Positions 32,042 through 40,571 of a stretch of DNA of 64,000 nucleotides are shown one piece after another (within the stretch, counting starts at the first letter, position 1; the number at the start of each line of letters is the position of its first letter). The notes under the pieces were generated by a model. That model was not told the DNA's origin. It saw only the letters and a program-made list of their open reading frames with translations, and made no database searches. Source of the DNA: Roseateles_B sp041906185 (GTDB taxonomy: Bacteria > Pseudomonadota > Gammaproteobacteria > Burkholderiales > Burkholderiaceae_C); assembly GCA_041906185.1 (NCBI GenBank), contig JAYRJQ010000002.1:1-64000 (forward strand). Direction: 5' to 3'. The position numbers and the translations under genes are program-made.

Positions 32042-33102
32042 AGTCCGACGACGGGCGCCTGATGCTGTTCGCGCCCAATGTGCACACCGGCGGCGGGCTG
32101 GTGCTGCTGAAGTCCCTGCTCGCGGCCTGGCCCTCCGGCCATCCGCTGCGGGCGTGGCTCGACGCGCGGGCGAGGCATGACCTGACGCTGCCCCCGGGCG
32201 CCGAGGTGACGTGGGTGGAGGCATCGCCGCTGTCGCGCGCCCGGGCGCAGTGGGACTCGGCCCGCTCGGCCCGCGCCCAGGACCGCCTGCTGTGCTTCCA
32301 CGGCCTGCCGCCGGCCTGGGACACGCCGGCGCGCGTCGAGGTCTTCCTCCAGAACCGCAACTACCTGGGCGAGGTGGACCTGGCCAGCTTCAGCACCCGC
32401 ACGCGCCTGCGCCTGCGCCTGGAGCAGTGGATGCTGCGCCGCGGCCGCGAGCGCGTGCACCGCTACTGGGTACAGACACCCTCCATGGCCGCCTCGCTGC
32501 GGCGCTGGTGGGGCCCGGCAGTGGGCCGGCCGCCCGTGGTGAACGTGCTGCCCTTCCTGCCCATCCCGCCCGAGACGCCGGCTGCCGGGACGGCCGCCGA
32601 CGTGCCGCTGGCGCTGGACTTTCTCTACGTCGCCGATGGCGAGGCCCACAAGAACCACCGCCGCCTGATCGAGGCCTGGCGCCTGCTGGCGGCCGAGGGG
32701 CTGCGTCCTTCGCTCGGGCTCACGCTGGGCGCGAAGGATCAGGCACTGCGCGACTGGATCGACGGCGAGGCGCAGGCGCACGGCCTGCAGATCCGCCAGC
32801 TGGGCGTGCTGCCGCATGCGGAGCTGCTCGGCTGGTACGGCCGCTGCCGCGCGCTGGTGTTCCCTTCGCTGAGCGAGTCCTTCGGCCTGCCGCTGATGGA
32901 GGCCCGCCAGGCCGGCTGCCCGATTCTGGCCAGCGAGCTCGACTTCGTGCGAGACGTCTGCGAACCCGCCCAGACCTTCGACCCGCTGTCCGCCGTGTCC
33001 ATCGCGCGGGCTGTGCGCCGCTTCGAGGGCCGTCCGCAGGCACCGCTGGAGCCGGCCGGTGCCGCTGCCTTCCTGGCCGCGCTGATGGCGGAACCGCAGT
33101 GA
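32038..33102 (+). CDS. GT4-family glycosyltransferase
   Basis: A 354-residue GT-B enzyme starting at GTG 32038. The C-terminal donor domain carries EAHKNHRRLIEAWRLL and the E-x7-E type signature FPSLSESFGLPLMEARQAGCP, typical of glycosyl transferases group 1. The N-terminal domain has LFAPNVHTGGGLVLLKSLL, the usual acceptor-domain opening. Gene order places it in assembly of the polysaccharide repeat unit on undecaprenyl phosphate in the cytoplasm. Both ends overlap neighbours by four bases (GTGA), consistent with strict translational coupling. Donor and linkage cannot be read from sequence. Confidence 0.87.
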   Translation: MKSDDGRLMLFAPNVHTGGGLVLLKSLLAAWPSGHPLRAWLDARARHDLTLPPGAEVTWVEASPLSRARAQWDSARSARAQDRLLCFHGLPPAWDTPARVEVFLQNRNYLGEVDLASFSTRTRLRLRLEQWMLRRGRERVHRYWVQTPSMAASLRRWWGPAVGRPPVVNVLPFLPIPPETPAAGTAADVPLALDFLYVADGEAHKNHRRLIEAWRLLAAEGLRPSLGLTLGAKDQALRDWIDGEAQAHGLQIRQLGVLPHAELLGWYGRCRALVFPSLSESFGLPLMEARQAGCPILASELDFVRDVCEPAQTFDPLSAVSIARAVRRFEGRPQAPLEPAGAAAFLAALMAEPQ

Positions 33103-34331
33103 GGGTGCTGCTGCTGAGCCAGCATTTCTGGCCCGAGTCCTTCCGCATCAACGAGGTCGCGCAGTCGCTCGTGGAGCAGGGCTGCGAGGTCACCGTGCTG
33201 ACGGGCAAGCCGAACTACCCGGAAGGCGCGATCTACCCGGGCTACCGCGTGGGCGGTGTGCAGACGGAGCGCCACGAGGGCTATGAGATCGTCCGCGTGC
33301 CGCTGTGCCCGCGCGGTGCCGGCGGCGCGCGCCGCCTCGTGATGAACTACCTCAGCTTCATCGCCAGCACCGTGCTGATGGCGCCCTGGGCGCTGCGCGG
33401 CCGGCGCTTCGACGTGATCTTCGTCTACGGCACCTCGCCGATCCTGCAGGCCATCGGGGCCATCGCGCTCAAGTGGATCAAGCGGGCCGCGCTCGTGACC
33501 TGGGTGCAGGACCAGTGGCCGCAGAGCCTCGAGGTGACGGGCTTCGTGCGCAACCGGCGCGCGCTGGCCGCCGTCGCGGTGGTGGTGCGCTGGATCTACC
33601 GCCGCTGCGACCTGCTGCTCGTGCAGTCCCACGCCTTCCTGGCCCCGGTGCGGGCGATGGCCGGGCGAACGCCCGTCGCTGTCCACCTGAACCCGGGCGA
33701 CCGCGAGCAGCCGGCCACGGCGCCGCTGCCGGCGGCCCTGGCGGCGCTGCCCTGGGGCGAGGGCTTCCACATCGTCTTCGCCGGCAACCTGGGCACCGCG
33801 CAGGCTCTGGACTGCGTGCTCGACGCCGCCGAGCAGCTCGGCGCGGCCTCGGGCGTGCGCTGGGTGCTGGTGGGCAGCGGCGCGCGCAGCAGCTGGCTGC
33901 AGGCGCAGGTGCGTGAACGACAGCTCGACCACGTGCTGCTGCCCGGGCGCTTCGACCCCGCCTGCATGCCGGCGCTGTTCGAGCGGGCCGACGCCCTGCT
34001 GGTGAGCCTGAACCGGGGCGAGGCGCTGGCCCAGACGGTTCCGAGCAAAATACAGGCCTATCTGGCCGCCGGGCGGCCCGTGGTGGCCAGCCTGGACGGC
34101 GAGGGCGCGCGGGTGCTGGCCGAGGCCGGCGCCGGCGTCAGCGCCCCCGCCGAGGATGCCGCGGCGCTGGCCGAGGCCGTGCGGGCGCTGCAGCAGCGCA
34201 GCCCGGCCGAGCGGGCCGCCATGGGCGAGGCCGGCCGGCGCTACTACCGCGCCCATTTCGATCCGGCGCAGCTGGCGCAGGATCTGGTGAGGCATTTCGA
34301 GCAGGCGCGTGCGCTGCGTCGAGGAAAGTGA
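33099..34331 (+). CDS. WbuB-like GT4 glycosyltransferase (N-acetyl-L-aminosugar transferase candidate)
   Basis: A 410-residue GT-B enzyme starting with GTG at 33099. VRVLLLSQHFWPESFRINE, then VTVLTGKPNYPEG and WVQDQWPQSLEVTG are hallmarks of the WbuB family, whose E. coli O26 member transfers N-acetyl-L-fucosamine. The donor-site segment SLNRGEALAQTVPSKIQAYLAAGRPVVAS is also family-typical. The three following genes make a UDP-N-acetyl-L-aminosugar, which fits this transferase as the user. The stop overlaps the next GTG start by four bases. Whether the sugar is L-FucNAc or L-QuiNAc depends on the reductase discussed for the next gene. Confidence 0.85.
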   Translation: MRVLLLSQHFWPESFRINEVAQSLVEQGCEVTVLTGKPNYPEGAIYPGYRVGGVQTERHEGYEIVRVPLCPRGAGGARRLVMNYLSFIASTVLMAPWALRGRRFDVIFVYGTSPILQAIGAIALKWIKRAALVTWVQDQWPQSLEVTGFVRNRRALAAVAVVVRWIYRRCDLLLVQSHAFLAPVRAMAGRTPVAVHLNPGDREQPATAPLPAALAALPWGEGFHIVFAGNLGTAQALDCVLDAAEQLGAASGVRWVLVGSGARSSWLQAQVRERQLDHVLLPGRFDPACMPALFERADALLVSLNRGEALAQTVPSKIQAYLAAGRPVVASLDGEGARVLAEAGAGVSAPAEDAAALAEAVRALQQRSPAERAAMGEAGRRYYRAHFDPAQLAQDLVRHFEQARALRRGK

Positions 34332-35221
34332 AAGAGATGACATTGCAAGACACCGCCGGCCGCTGCCGGGTGCTGGTCCTCGGGGCCAGCGGCATGCTCG
34401 GGAACGCCGTGCTGCGCTGGTTCGCCCAGGACCCGGCCTACGAGGTCATCGGATCCGTGCGCGGCGCAGCCTCGGCCCGGCAGCTGCAGGCCCTGGCACC
34501 CGCCGCGACGCTGCGGGTGGGCGTGGACGTCGAGAACCTCGACGCCCTCACGCGCCTCTTCGCCGAGACCCGCCCGAACGTGGTGATCAATTGCGTCGGC
34601 GTCATCAAGCAGCTGGCCGAGGCCGACGACCCGCTGACCGCCATCCCGTTGAATGCGCTGCTGCCGCACCGCCTCGCGCGCCTCGCGCAGGTGGCTGGCG
34701 CGCGCCTGGTGCACGTCAGCACGGACTGCGTCTTCGATGGTCGCCGCGGCGGCTATCGGGAGTCCGACGCGCCCGACGCGACCGACCTCTACGGCCGCAG
34801 CAAGCTCCTGGGCGAGGTCGACTACCCCCACGCCGTCACGCTGCGCACCTCCATCATCGGCACCGAGCTGAACAGCCACCACGGCCTCGTGGGCTGGTTC
34901 CTCGCGCAGTCCGGCGCCGTGCGCGGCTTCACCCGCGCCGTGTTCTCGGGCCTGCCGACGGTCGAGCTGGCCCGCGTGATCCAGGCGTTCGTGCTGCCGC
35001 GCCCCGAGCTGCATGGCCTGTACCACGTGTCCGCCGCGCCCATCGACAAGCACGCGCTGCTGAGCCTCGTCGCCGAGGTCTACGGACGCGACACCCGCAT
35101 CGACCCCGACGACCGGCTCGTCATCGACCGCTCGCTCGACTCCAGCCGCTTCCGCGAGCTCACCGGCTACGCCCCGCCGGACTGGCCGGAGCTCGTGCGC
35201 CGCATGCACGCCTTCGCCTGA
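34328..35221 (+). CDS. RmlD-like NAD(P)-dependent reductase for UDP-N-acetyl-L-aminosugar synthesis (WbvR/WbjC-type, no cupin)
   Basis: A 297-residue extended SDR (GTG 34328; ATG 34337 gives 294). The cofactor motif VLGASGMLGNAVL, the VHVSTDCVFDGRRGGY segment and the catalytic Tyr-x3-Lys (DLYGRSKLLGE) resemble dTDP-4-dehydrorhamnose reductases and the SDR half of WbjC/CapF/FnlB. WbjC-type enzymes are about 370 residues because a C-terminal cupin epimerises at C3; that domain is missing here, as the protein ends at RRMHAFA directly after the SDR fold. This makes it resemble WbvR of the UDP-L-QuiNAc pathway. The next two genes supply the other steps. Confidence 0.82.
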   Translation: MKEMTLQDTAGRCRVLVLGASGMLGNAVLRWFAQDPAYEVIGSVRGAASARQLQALAPAATLRVGVDVENLDALTRLFAETRPNVVINCVGVIKQLAEADDPLTAIPLNALLPHRLARLAQVAGARLVHVSTDCVFDGRRGGYRESDAPDATDLYGRSKLLGEVDYPHAVTLRTSIIGTELNSHHGLVGWFLAQSGAVRGFTRAVFSGLPTVELARVIQAFVLPRPELHGLYHVSAAPIDKHALLSLVAEVYGRDTRIDPDDRLVIDRSLDSSRFRELTGYAPPDWPELVRRMHAFA

Positions 35222-35254
35222 CCGCCATCGCCTCCAGAGATCTCGAGACCCGCC

Positions 35255-36265
35255 ATGTTCAAAGACAAAGTCCTCCTCATCACCGGTGGCACGGGCAGCT
35301 TCGGCAATGCCGTGCTCTCGCGCTTTCTCAAGTCCGATTTCGCCGAGATCCGCATCTTCAGCCGCGACGAGAAGAAGCAGGAAGACATGCGCATCGCGCT
35401 CAAGAGCGACAAGGTCAAGTTCCACATCGGCGACGTGCGGGACTACGACAGCGTGCATGACGCCCTCAACGGCGTCGACTACGTCTTCCATGCCGCGGCG
35501 CTCAAGCAGGTGCCGTCCTGCGAGTTCTATCCGATGGAGGCCGTCAAGACCAATGTCATCGGCGCCGAGAACGTCATGCGCGCCGCCATCGCCCAGGGCG
35601 TGAGCCGCGTGGTGGTGCTCTCCACCGACAAGGCCGTCTATCCCATCAACGCCATGGGCATGTCCAAGGCCATGATGGAGAAGGTGATGGTCGCCAAGTC
35701 CCGCCTGTGCGACCCGAGCAAGACCGTGCTCTCGGCCACGCGCTACGGCAACGTCATGGCCTCGCGCGGCTCGGTGATCCCGCTGTTCCTGCAGCAGCTG
35801 CAGGACGGCAAGCCCCTGACCATCACCGACCCTTCGATGACGCGCTTCCTGATGTCGCTCGAGGAGTCGGTCGACCTCGTGCTCTACGCCTTCGAGCACG
35901 CACGCCCCGGCGACATCTTCGTGCAGAAGGCCCCGGCCTCCACGGTGGGCGACCTGGCCGAGGCCATGCGCCAGCTGCTCAAGAAGGACAACGAGATCAA
36001 GATCATCGGCACCCGCCATGGCGAGAAGCTGTACGAGTCCCTCGTCTCGCGCGAGGAGATGGCGCGCTCGGAGGACCTGGGCGGCTACTACCGCATCCCG
36101 GCCGACGGCCGCGACCTGAACTACGCCAAGTACTTCGTCGAGGGCCAGACCGCCATCTCCGAGATCGACGACTACACCTCGCACAACACGCAGCGCCTGA
36201 GCGTGGACGAGGTCAAGCAGGTGCTGATGCAGCTGGAGCTGATCCAGGAGGCCGTTCGTGCTTAA
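35255..36265 (+). CDS. UDP-N-acetylglucosamine 4,6-dehydratase/5-epimerase (WbjB/FnlA/CapE-like)
   Basis: A 336-residue SDR. The NAD motif TGGTGSFGNAVL, the FSRDEKKQEDMR segment, HAAALKQVPSCEFYP, the catalytic STDKAVYPINAMGMSKAMMEK and RYGNVMASRGSV all match the WbjB/FlaA1/CapE family. WbjB-type enzymes convert UDP-GlcNAc to UDP-2-acetamido-2,6-dideoxy-beta-L-arabino-hex-4-ulose and its 3-epimer. Linkage to a reductase and a 2-epimerase favours WbjB over the PseB or CapD alternatives. ATG at 35255 is 33 bp after the reductase gene. The stop overlaps the following GTG start by eight bases. Confidence 0.9.
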   Translation: MFKDKVLLITGGTGSFGNAVLSRFLKSDFAEIRIFSRDEKKQEDMRIALKSDKVKFHIGDVRDYDSVHDALNGVDYVFHAAALKQVPSCEFYPMEAVKTNVIGAENVMRAAIAQGVSRVVVLSTDKAVYPINAMGMSKAMMEKVMVAKSRLCDPSKTVLSATRYGNVMASRGSVIPLFLQQLQDGKPLTITDPSMTRFLMSLEESVDLVLYAFEHARPGDIFVQKAPASTVGDLAEAMRQLLKKDNEIKIIGTRHGEKLYESLVSREEMARSEDLGGYYRIPADGRDLNYAKYFVEGQTAISEIDDYTSHNTQRLSVDEVKQVLMQLELIQEAVRA

Positions 36266-37391
36266 GGTCATGACCGTGGTCGGGACCCGACCGGAAATCA
36301 TCCGCCTCTCGCGCGTGATGGCGCAGCTGGACCGCCACTGCCGCCACGTGATCGTGCACACGGGCCAGAACTACGACTACGAGCTCAACGAGGTCTTCTT
36401 CAGCGACCTCGGCATCCGCAAGCCCGACCACTTCCTCGAAGCGGCCGGCAGCACGGCCGCCGAGACCATCGCGCAGGTGATCGCCAACGTCGACAAGGTG
36501 CTCGAGCAGGAGCAGCCCGACGCGCTGCTGATCCTCGGGGACACCAACAGCTGCCTGGCCGCCATCGCCGCCAAGCGCCGCAAGGTGCCCATCTTCCACA
36601 TGGAGGCCGGCAACCGCTGCTTCGACTTCCGCGTGCCCGAGGAGATCAACCGCCGCATCGTCGACCACACCTCGGACATCAACCTGACCTACAGCCAGAT
36701 CGCGCGCGACTACCTGCTGCGCGAGAACCTGCCGCCGGACCAGGTCATCTGCACGGGCAGCCCGATGCGCGAGGTGATCGAGCACTACCAGCCGGGCATC
36801 GACGCCTCCGACGTGCTCGCCCGCCAGGGGCTGACGGCGGGGCGCTACTTCGTGGTGTCCTCCCACCGCGAGGAGAACGTCGACTCGCCCGAGAACCTGC
36901 GCAAGCTGCTGGGCATCCTGAATGCCCTGGCGAAGGAGTACGGCGAGCCGGTGATCGTCTCGACGCACCCGCGCACCCGCAAGCGCCTGGAGACGCTGCT
37001 GGCCGAGCAGGCCATGGACCCGCTCGTGCAGTTCATGAAGCCCTTCGGCTTCCTGGACTACATCCAGCTTCAGCGCAACGCCCGCGCCGTGCTCTCCGAC
37101 AGCGGCACGATCACCGAGGAGTCCTCCATCCTCAACTTCCCCGCCCTGAACCTGCGCGAGGTGCACGAGCGGCCGGAAGGCGTGGAGGAGGGCGCCGTGA
37201 TGATGGTGGGCCTGGACCTGGACCGCGTGCGGGACGGCCTGGCCATCCTCGCCTCGCAGCCGCGCGGCGACGAGCGGCTGCTGCGCCTGGTGCAGGACTA
37301 CGCCCCGGCCAACGTCTCTGACAAGGTCCTGCGCATCATCATCAGTTACACCGGGTTCGTGAATCGCAAGGTCTGGCGCAAGCCGGGCTGA
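36258..37391 (+). CDS. Non-hydrolysing UDP-N-acetyl-L-aminosugar 2-epimerase (WbjD/FnlC/CapG-like)
   Basis: A 377-residue protein of the WecB/epimerase_2 fold. VVGTRPEIIRLSRVM, HTGQNYDYELNEVFF, LGDTNSCLAAIAAKR, FHMEAGNRCFD, VPEEINRRIVDH and SDSGTITEESSIL are all present and conserve the catalytic His, Asp and Glu residues of UDP-GlcNAc 2-epimerases. FFSDLGIRKPD and the neighbours fit the WbjD/CapG branch, which acts on the 6-deoxy-L sugar. It starts with GTG at 36258. It completes a three-enzyme route with the two previous genes to UDP-L-FucNAc or UDP-L-QuiNAc. Confidence 0.9.
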   Translation: MLKVMTVVGTRPEIIRLSRVMAQLDRHCRHVIVHTGQNYDYELNEVFFSDLGIRKPDHFLEAAGSTAAETIAQVIANVDKVLEQEQPDALLILGDTNSCLAAIAAKRRKVPIFHMEAGNRCFDFRVPEEINRRIVDHTSDINLTYSQIARDYLLRENLPPDQVICTGSPMREVIEHYQPGIDASDVLARQGLTAGRYFVVSSHREENVDSPENLRKLLGILNALAKEYGEPVIVSTHPRTRKRLETLLAEQAMDPLVQFMKPFGFLDYIQLQRNARAVLSDSGTITEESSILNFPALNLREVHERPEGVEEGAVMMVGLDLDRVRDGLAILASQPRGDERLLRLVQDYAPANVSDKVLRIIISYTGFVNRKVWRKPG

Positions 37392-37400
37392 GCGCGCCGC

Positions 37401-37410
37401 TAGAATCCCG
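37401..37410 (+). promoter_or_regulatory. TAGAATCCCG element upstream of the export-protein gene
   Basis: TAGAATCCCG lies 10 bp after the epimerase stop and 70 bp before the export-protein ATG. It repeats the decamer at 31092 and 50162. No -35 consensus is visible, so it may be an extended or activator-dependent promoter, or only a recurring composition. Confidence 0.4.
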
Positions 37411-37470
37411 CCGCATTCCGGTCGTCCGGCACGATGCCGTCCGACCCACCCCACCTACTGGCCGCCGCCC

Positions 37471-39411
37471 ATGAATCGACTCGCAGCCTTTCGCCATCTC
37501 TGCTCCGCCGCCCTGGTGCTGATGGCTTCCCTGAGCGCCGGCTCCGCCTGGGCTCAAGCCACTACAGGCAGTGGCGAGAACGTGCAGTCCGTCGGCGGCC
37601 CCGTGCGGCTGAATCTCCCGACCAACGCCAAGGACGAGCGCGAACGCGAGCGCGAACAGCTCATGCGCCTGAAGCAGGCGCAGCAGGGCGTGGACAACGC
37701 CGATCTGTTCATCTCGCCGCGCATGGCCTACCGGCCCAGCGACTTCGAGCTCTTCGTGCGCCAGCAGGCCGGCATCACGCGTGCGCAGGGCGACCGCGCC
37801 GACGCCGACTGGCTGGACACCCTGCGCCGCTTCGGCGCGGACCTCATGGTGCCGCAGGCCCGCACGCCCGAGGGCCTGAGCCTGGACCTGCCGACCTCGG
37901 TGCCGGACGACTACCAGCTCTCCGCCGGCGATGAAGTCCTGGTCAATCTCTGGGGCAGCGTCGAAGGCAATCTGCGCCTGGTGGTGGATCGCGGCGGCCA
38001 GCTGTCCATCCCGCGCGTGGGCACGATCTCGGTCAACGGCGTGCGCTTCGGCGACCTGCGCGGCGTCATCCTGCGCCGGGCCTCGCAGCAGTTCAAGAAC
38101 TTCGACGTGGCCGTGTCGATGGGCCGCGTGCGCTCCATCCGCGTCTACATGACCGGCTTCGTCAGCACGCCGGGGGCGCAGTCCCTCAGCGGCCTGTCCA
38201 CCGTGCTGCAGGCGCTGGTCGCGGCAGGCGGCCCGAGCGCCGTCGGCAGCTTCCGCAACATCCAGCTGCGCCGCCAGGGCCAGGCGCCGATGCAGCTCGA
38301 CCTCTACGACCTGCTGCTCAAGGGTGACCGCGGCGGTGACCGCACGCTGCGCAACGAGGACGTCATCCATGTCGCCCCCATCGGCCCGCAGGTGGGCGTG
38401 ATCGGCAGCGTCAACCGCCAGGCCGTGTATGAGCTCAAGGGCGGCGAGACCCTCGCCGACGTGCTGGCCATGGCCGGCGGCCCTTCGGCCCTGGCCAACC
38501 GCCAGCAGGCCGTGATCCACCGCATCGATGCCCAGGGCCAGACCCAGCTGCGCACGGTGGACCTGCAGAAGGAGGCCGGCCAGCCGGCCCAGAACGGCGA
38601 CGTGCTGCGCCTGCAGGGCTTCGGTGACGTGGCGCAGCCTAGCGCCCGCCAGATGAAGCGGGTGCGGGTGGACGGCGAAGTCCAGCGCCCCGGCGACTAC
38701 ATCCTGCCGGCCGGCAGCACCCTGCGCGACGCCCTGCGCGCCGCCGGCGGCACCACGCCCGAGGCCTTCCTCTTCGGCGCCGAGCTGACGCGCGAGTCCG
38801 TGCGCCTGTCCCAGGCCGAGAACTACGAGCGGGCGATGCGCGACCTGGAGGTCGAGCTCACCCGCGGCATGGTCAAGGGCAAGGAGAAGACGATCCCGCC
38901 GAATGACGAGGTCTATGCCCGCAACACGGCCCTGACCCGCTACGTCGAGCGCCTGCGCAATGTGCGCCCGACCGGCCGCGTGGTGCTGGGCCTGGCCCTG
39001 GATGCCCGCGAACTGCCCGACATGACCGTCGAGGACGGCGACCGCCTGACGCTGCCCATCAAGCCGTCCTCCGTGAGCGTGTACGGCAGCGTGATGAACA
39101 GCGGCAGCTATGTCTTTGCCAACGGCCGTTCGCTGTCGCAGTACGTGGCCATGGCCGGCGGTGCCGCACGCAGCGGTGACACCGGCAGCCTGTTCGTCGT
39201 TCGCGCGGACGGCAGCGTCGTCAGCAACCGCAGCAGCAGTGGCTGGTTCGTGGGTGGCGGCGCCGTGGAGGGGCTGCAGGCGCAGCCGGGCGACACGGTC
39301 TTCGTGCCCGAGAACCTGTTCCACATCGGCAACTCGGCCGAGCTGAAGGACTGGTCGACCATCCTGTACCAGTTCGGCCTGGGTGCCCTGGCGCTCAAGA
39401 ATCTGAAGTGA
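37471..39411 (+). CDS. Outer-membrane polysaccharide export protein with SLBB domains (Wza-like)
   Basis: A 646-residue exported protein. The signal peptide ends SAGSAWAQA and lacks a lipobox, unlike E. coli Wza. The Poly_export domain contains DDYQLSAGDEVLVNLWGSVEG and VDRGGQLSIPRVGTISV; several SLBB segments follow (VYMTGFVSTPGAQSL, VDGEVQRPGDYIL, VYGSVMNSGSYVF). At nearly 650 residues it is much longer than Wza (about 380), because of extra SLBB repeats. It forms the polymer exit channel and should pair with the Wzz-like protein encoded next; their genes overlap by four bases (GTGA). Signals for a new transcript start lie in the 79-bp upstream spacer. Confidence 0.9.
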   Translation: MNRLAAFRHLCSAALVLMASLSAGSAWAQATTGSGENVQSVGGPVRLNLPTNAKDEREREREQLMRLKQAQQGVDNADLFISPRMAYRPSDFELFVRQQAGITRAQGDRADADWLDTLRRFGADLMVPQARTPEGLSLDLPTSVPDDYQLSAGDEVLVNLWGSVEGNLRLVVDRGGQLSIPRVGTISVNGVRFGDLRGVILRRASQQFKNFDVAVSMGRVRSIRVYMTGFVSTPGAQSLSGLSTVLQALVAAGGPSAVGSFRNIQLRRQGQAPMQLDLYDLLLKGDRGGDRTLRNEDVIHVAPIGPQVGVIGSVNRQAVYELKGGETLADVLAMAGGPSALANRQQAVIHRIDAQGQTQLRTVDLQKEAGQPAQNGDVLRLQGFGDVAQPSARQMKRVRVDGEVQRPGDYILPAGSTLRDALRAAGGTTPEAFLFGAELTRESVRLSQAENYERAMRDLEVELTRGMVKGKEKTIPPNDEVYARNTALTRYVERLRNVRPTGRVVLGLALDARELPDMTVEDGDRLTLPIKPSSVSVYGSVMNSGSYVFANGRSLSQYVAMAGGAARSGDTGSLFVVRADGSVVSNRSSSGWFVGGGAVEGLQAQPGDTVFVPENLFHIGNSAELKDWSTILYQFGLGALALKNLK

Positions 39412-40571
39412 AAGGTCACGACGTGATGTCAGTCTTGGAAGGCCAGGAGCACGGTGCAGGCAAGCGCTCGCAACTCAGGCGCGATGCGCTTCAGAGCCTG
39501 GCGGTGCTGCCCGTGGCGGCGGCCGTGCTGGCGGTGGCGCTGAGCTTCGCATTCAAGCCGGTGTTCACGGGCACCACCGTGCTCATGCCGCCTCAGCAGC
39601 AGCAGTCCCTGGCGAGCTCCGCCCTGTCCTCGCTGGGCGCGCTGGCGGGCCTGGCCGGGGCCGGCGGCGTGAAGACGCAGCTGGACCAGTACGTGGCGCT
39701 GTTGCAGAGCGTGACGGTCGCGGACCGCATGGCGGAGCGCTTCAAGCTCGCCGAGGTGTACGACGAGGAATTGAAGGTCGACATCCGCAAGGAGTTCTGG
39801 AAGAACCTGAAGGTGATGCCGGGACGCCGTGACGGCCTGATCAAGATCGAGGTCGACGACCACGATCCTCAGCGCGCGCAGGCCATGGCCCTGGCGATGG
39901 TCGAGGAGTTCCGTCGCATCACGAGCGAGATCGCCGTGACGGAGGCCTCCCAGCGTCGCAAGTTCTTCGAGCATCACCTGACCGAGACGCGGGGTGCGCT
40001 CGCCAAGGCGCAGACCGCGCTGCAGGCGAGCGGCGTGAACGTGTCCGCGCTGAAGGCCGAGCCCAAGGCGGCCGCGGAGGGCTACGCCAAGATCAAGGCC
40101 GAGTACACCTCGGCCCGGGTGCGGCTGCAGGCGCTGTCGGCCAACCTCACGGAGCGTGCGCCCGAAGTGGCCCAGGCCCAGGCGATGGTGTCGGTGCTCA
40201 AGCAGCAGCTCGACGCGCTCGAAGGCCAGATGAGCGCCTCCGAGACCGCCGCAGGCAGCACGAGCGACTACGTCAGCCGCTACCGCGAGTTCAAGTACCA
40301 GGAATCCCTCTTCGAGCTGTTCTCCAAGCAGTTCGAGCTGGCCCGGGTCGACGAGAGTCGCGAGGGCGGCCTGATCCAGGTGATCGACGTGGCGCAGCTG
40401 CCCGAGCGCAAGAGCCGCCCCAAGCGCTCCTATTTCGCGCTGGCCGGCCTGGCCCTCGGCTTGATCGTCGGGGTCGCCCGCTTCGCCGTCGTCCGCCGCG
40501 GCCGGGCCCGCGCCGCGGCCGGTCTGCCTGCACTGGCCTGGTGGGACTGGCAGCGCCCTGAGGACGCCTGA
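39408..40571 (+). CDS. Wzz-family polysaccharide co-polymerase (chain-length regulator)
   Basis: A 387-residue inner-membrane protein starting at GTG 39408 (an ATG at 39426 would remove six residues). Two transmembrane helices flank a large periplasmic helical domain: LAVLPVAAAVLAVALSFAF near residue 35 and SYFALAGLALGLIVG near residue 350, the second preceded by the Pro-rich motif LPERKSRPKRS typical of Wzz/GNVR proteins. The middle is coiled-coil-rich (residues about 160-290). No Wzc-type tyrosine-kinase domain follows and none is encoded nearby. It regulates chain length and couples to the export protein. The stop overlaps the next start (TGATG). Confidence 0.88.
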   Translation: MKGHDVMSVLEGQEHGAGKRSQLRRDALQSLAVLPVAAAVLAVALSFAFKPVFTGTTVLMPPQQQQSLASSALSSLGALAGLAGAGGVKTQLDQYVALLQSVTVADRMAERFKLAEVYDEELKVDIRKEFWKNLKVMPGRRDGLIKIEVDDHDPQRAQAMALAMVEEFRRITSEIAVTEASQRRKFFEHHLTETRGALAKAQTALQASGVNVSALKAEPKAAAEGYAKIKAEYTSARVRLQALSANLTERAPEVAQAQAMVSVLKQQLDALEGQMSASETAAGSTSDYVSRYREFKYQESLFELFSKQFELARVDESREGGLIQVIDVAQLPERKSRPKRSYFALAGLALGLIVGVARFAVVRRGRARAAAGLPALAWWDWQRPEDA

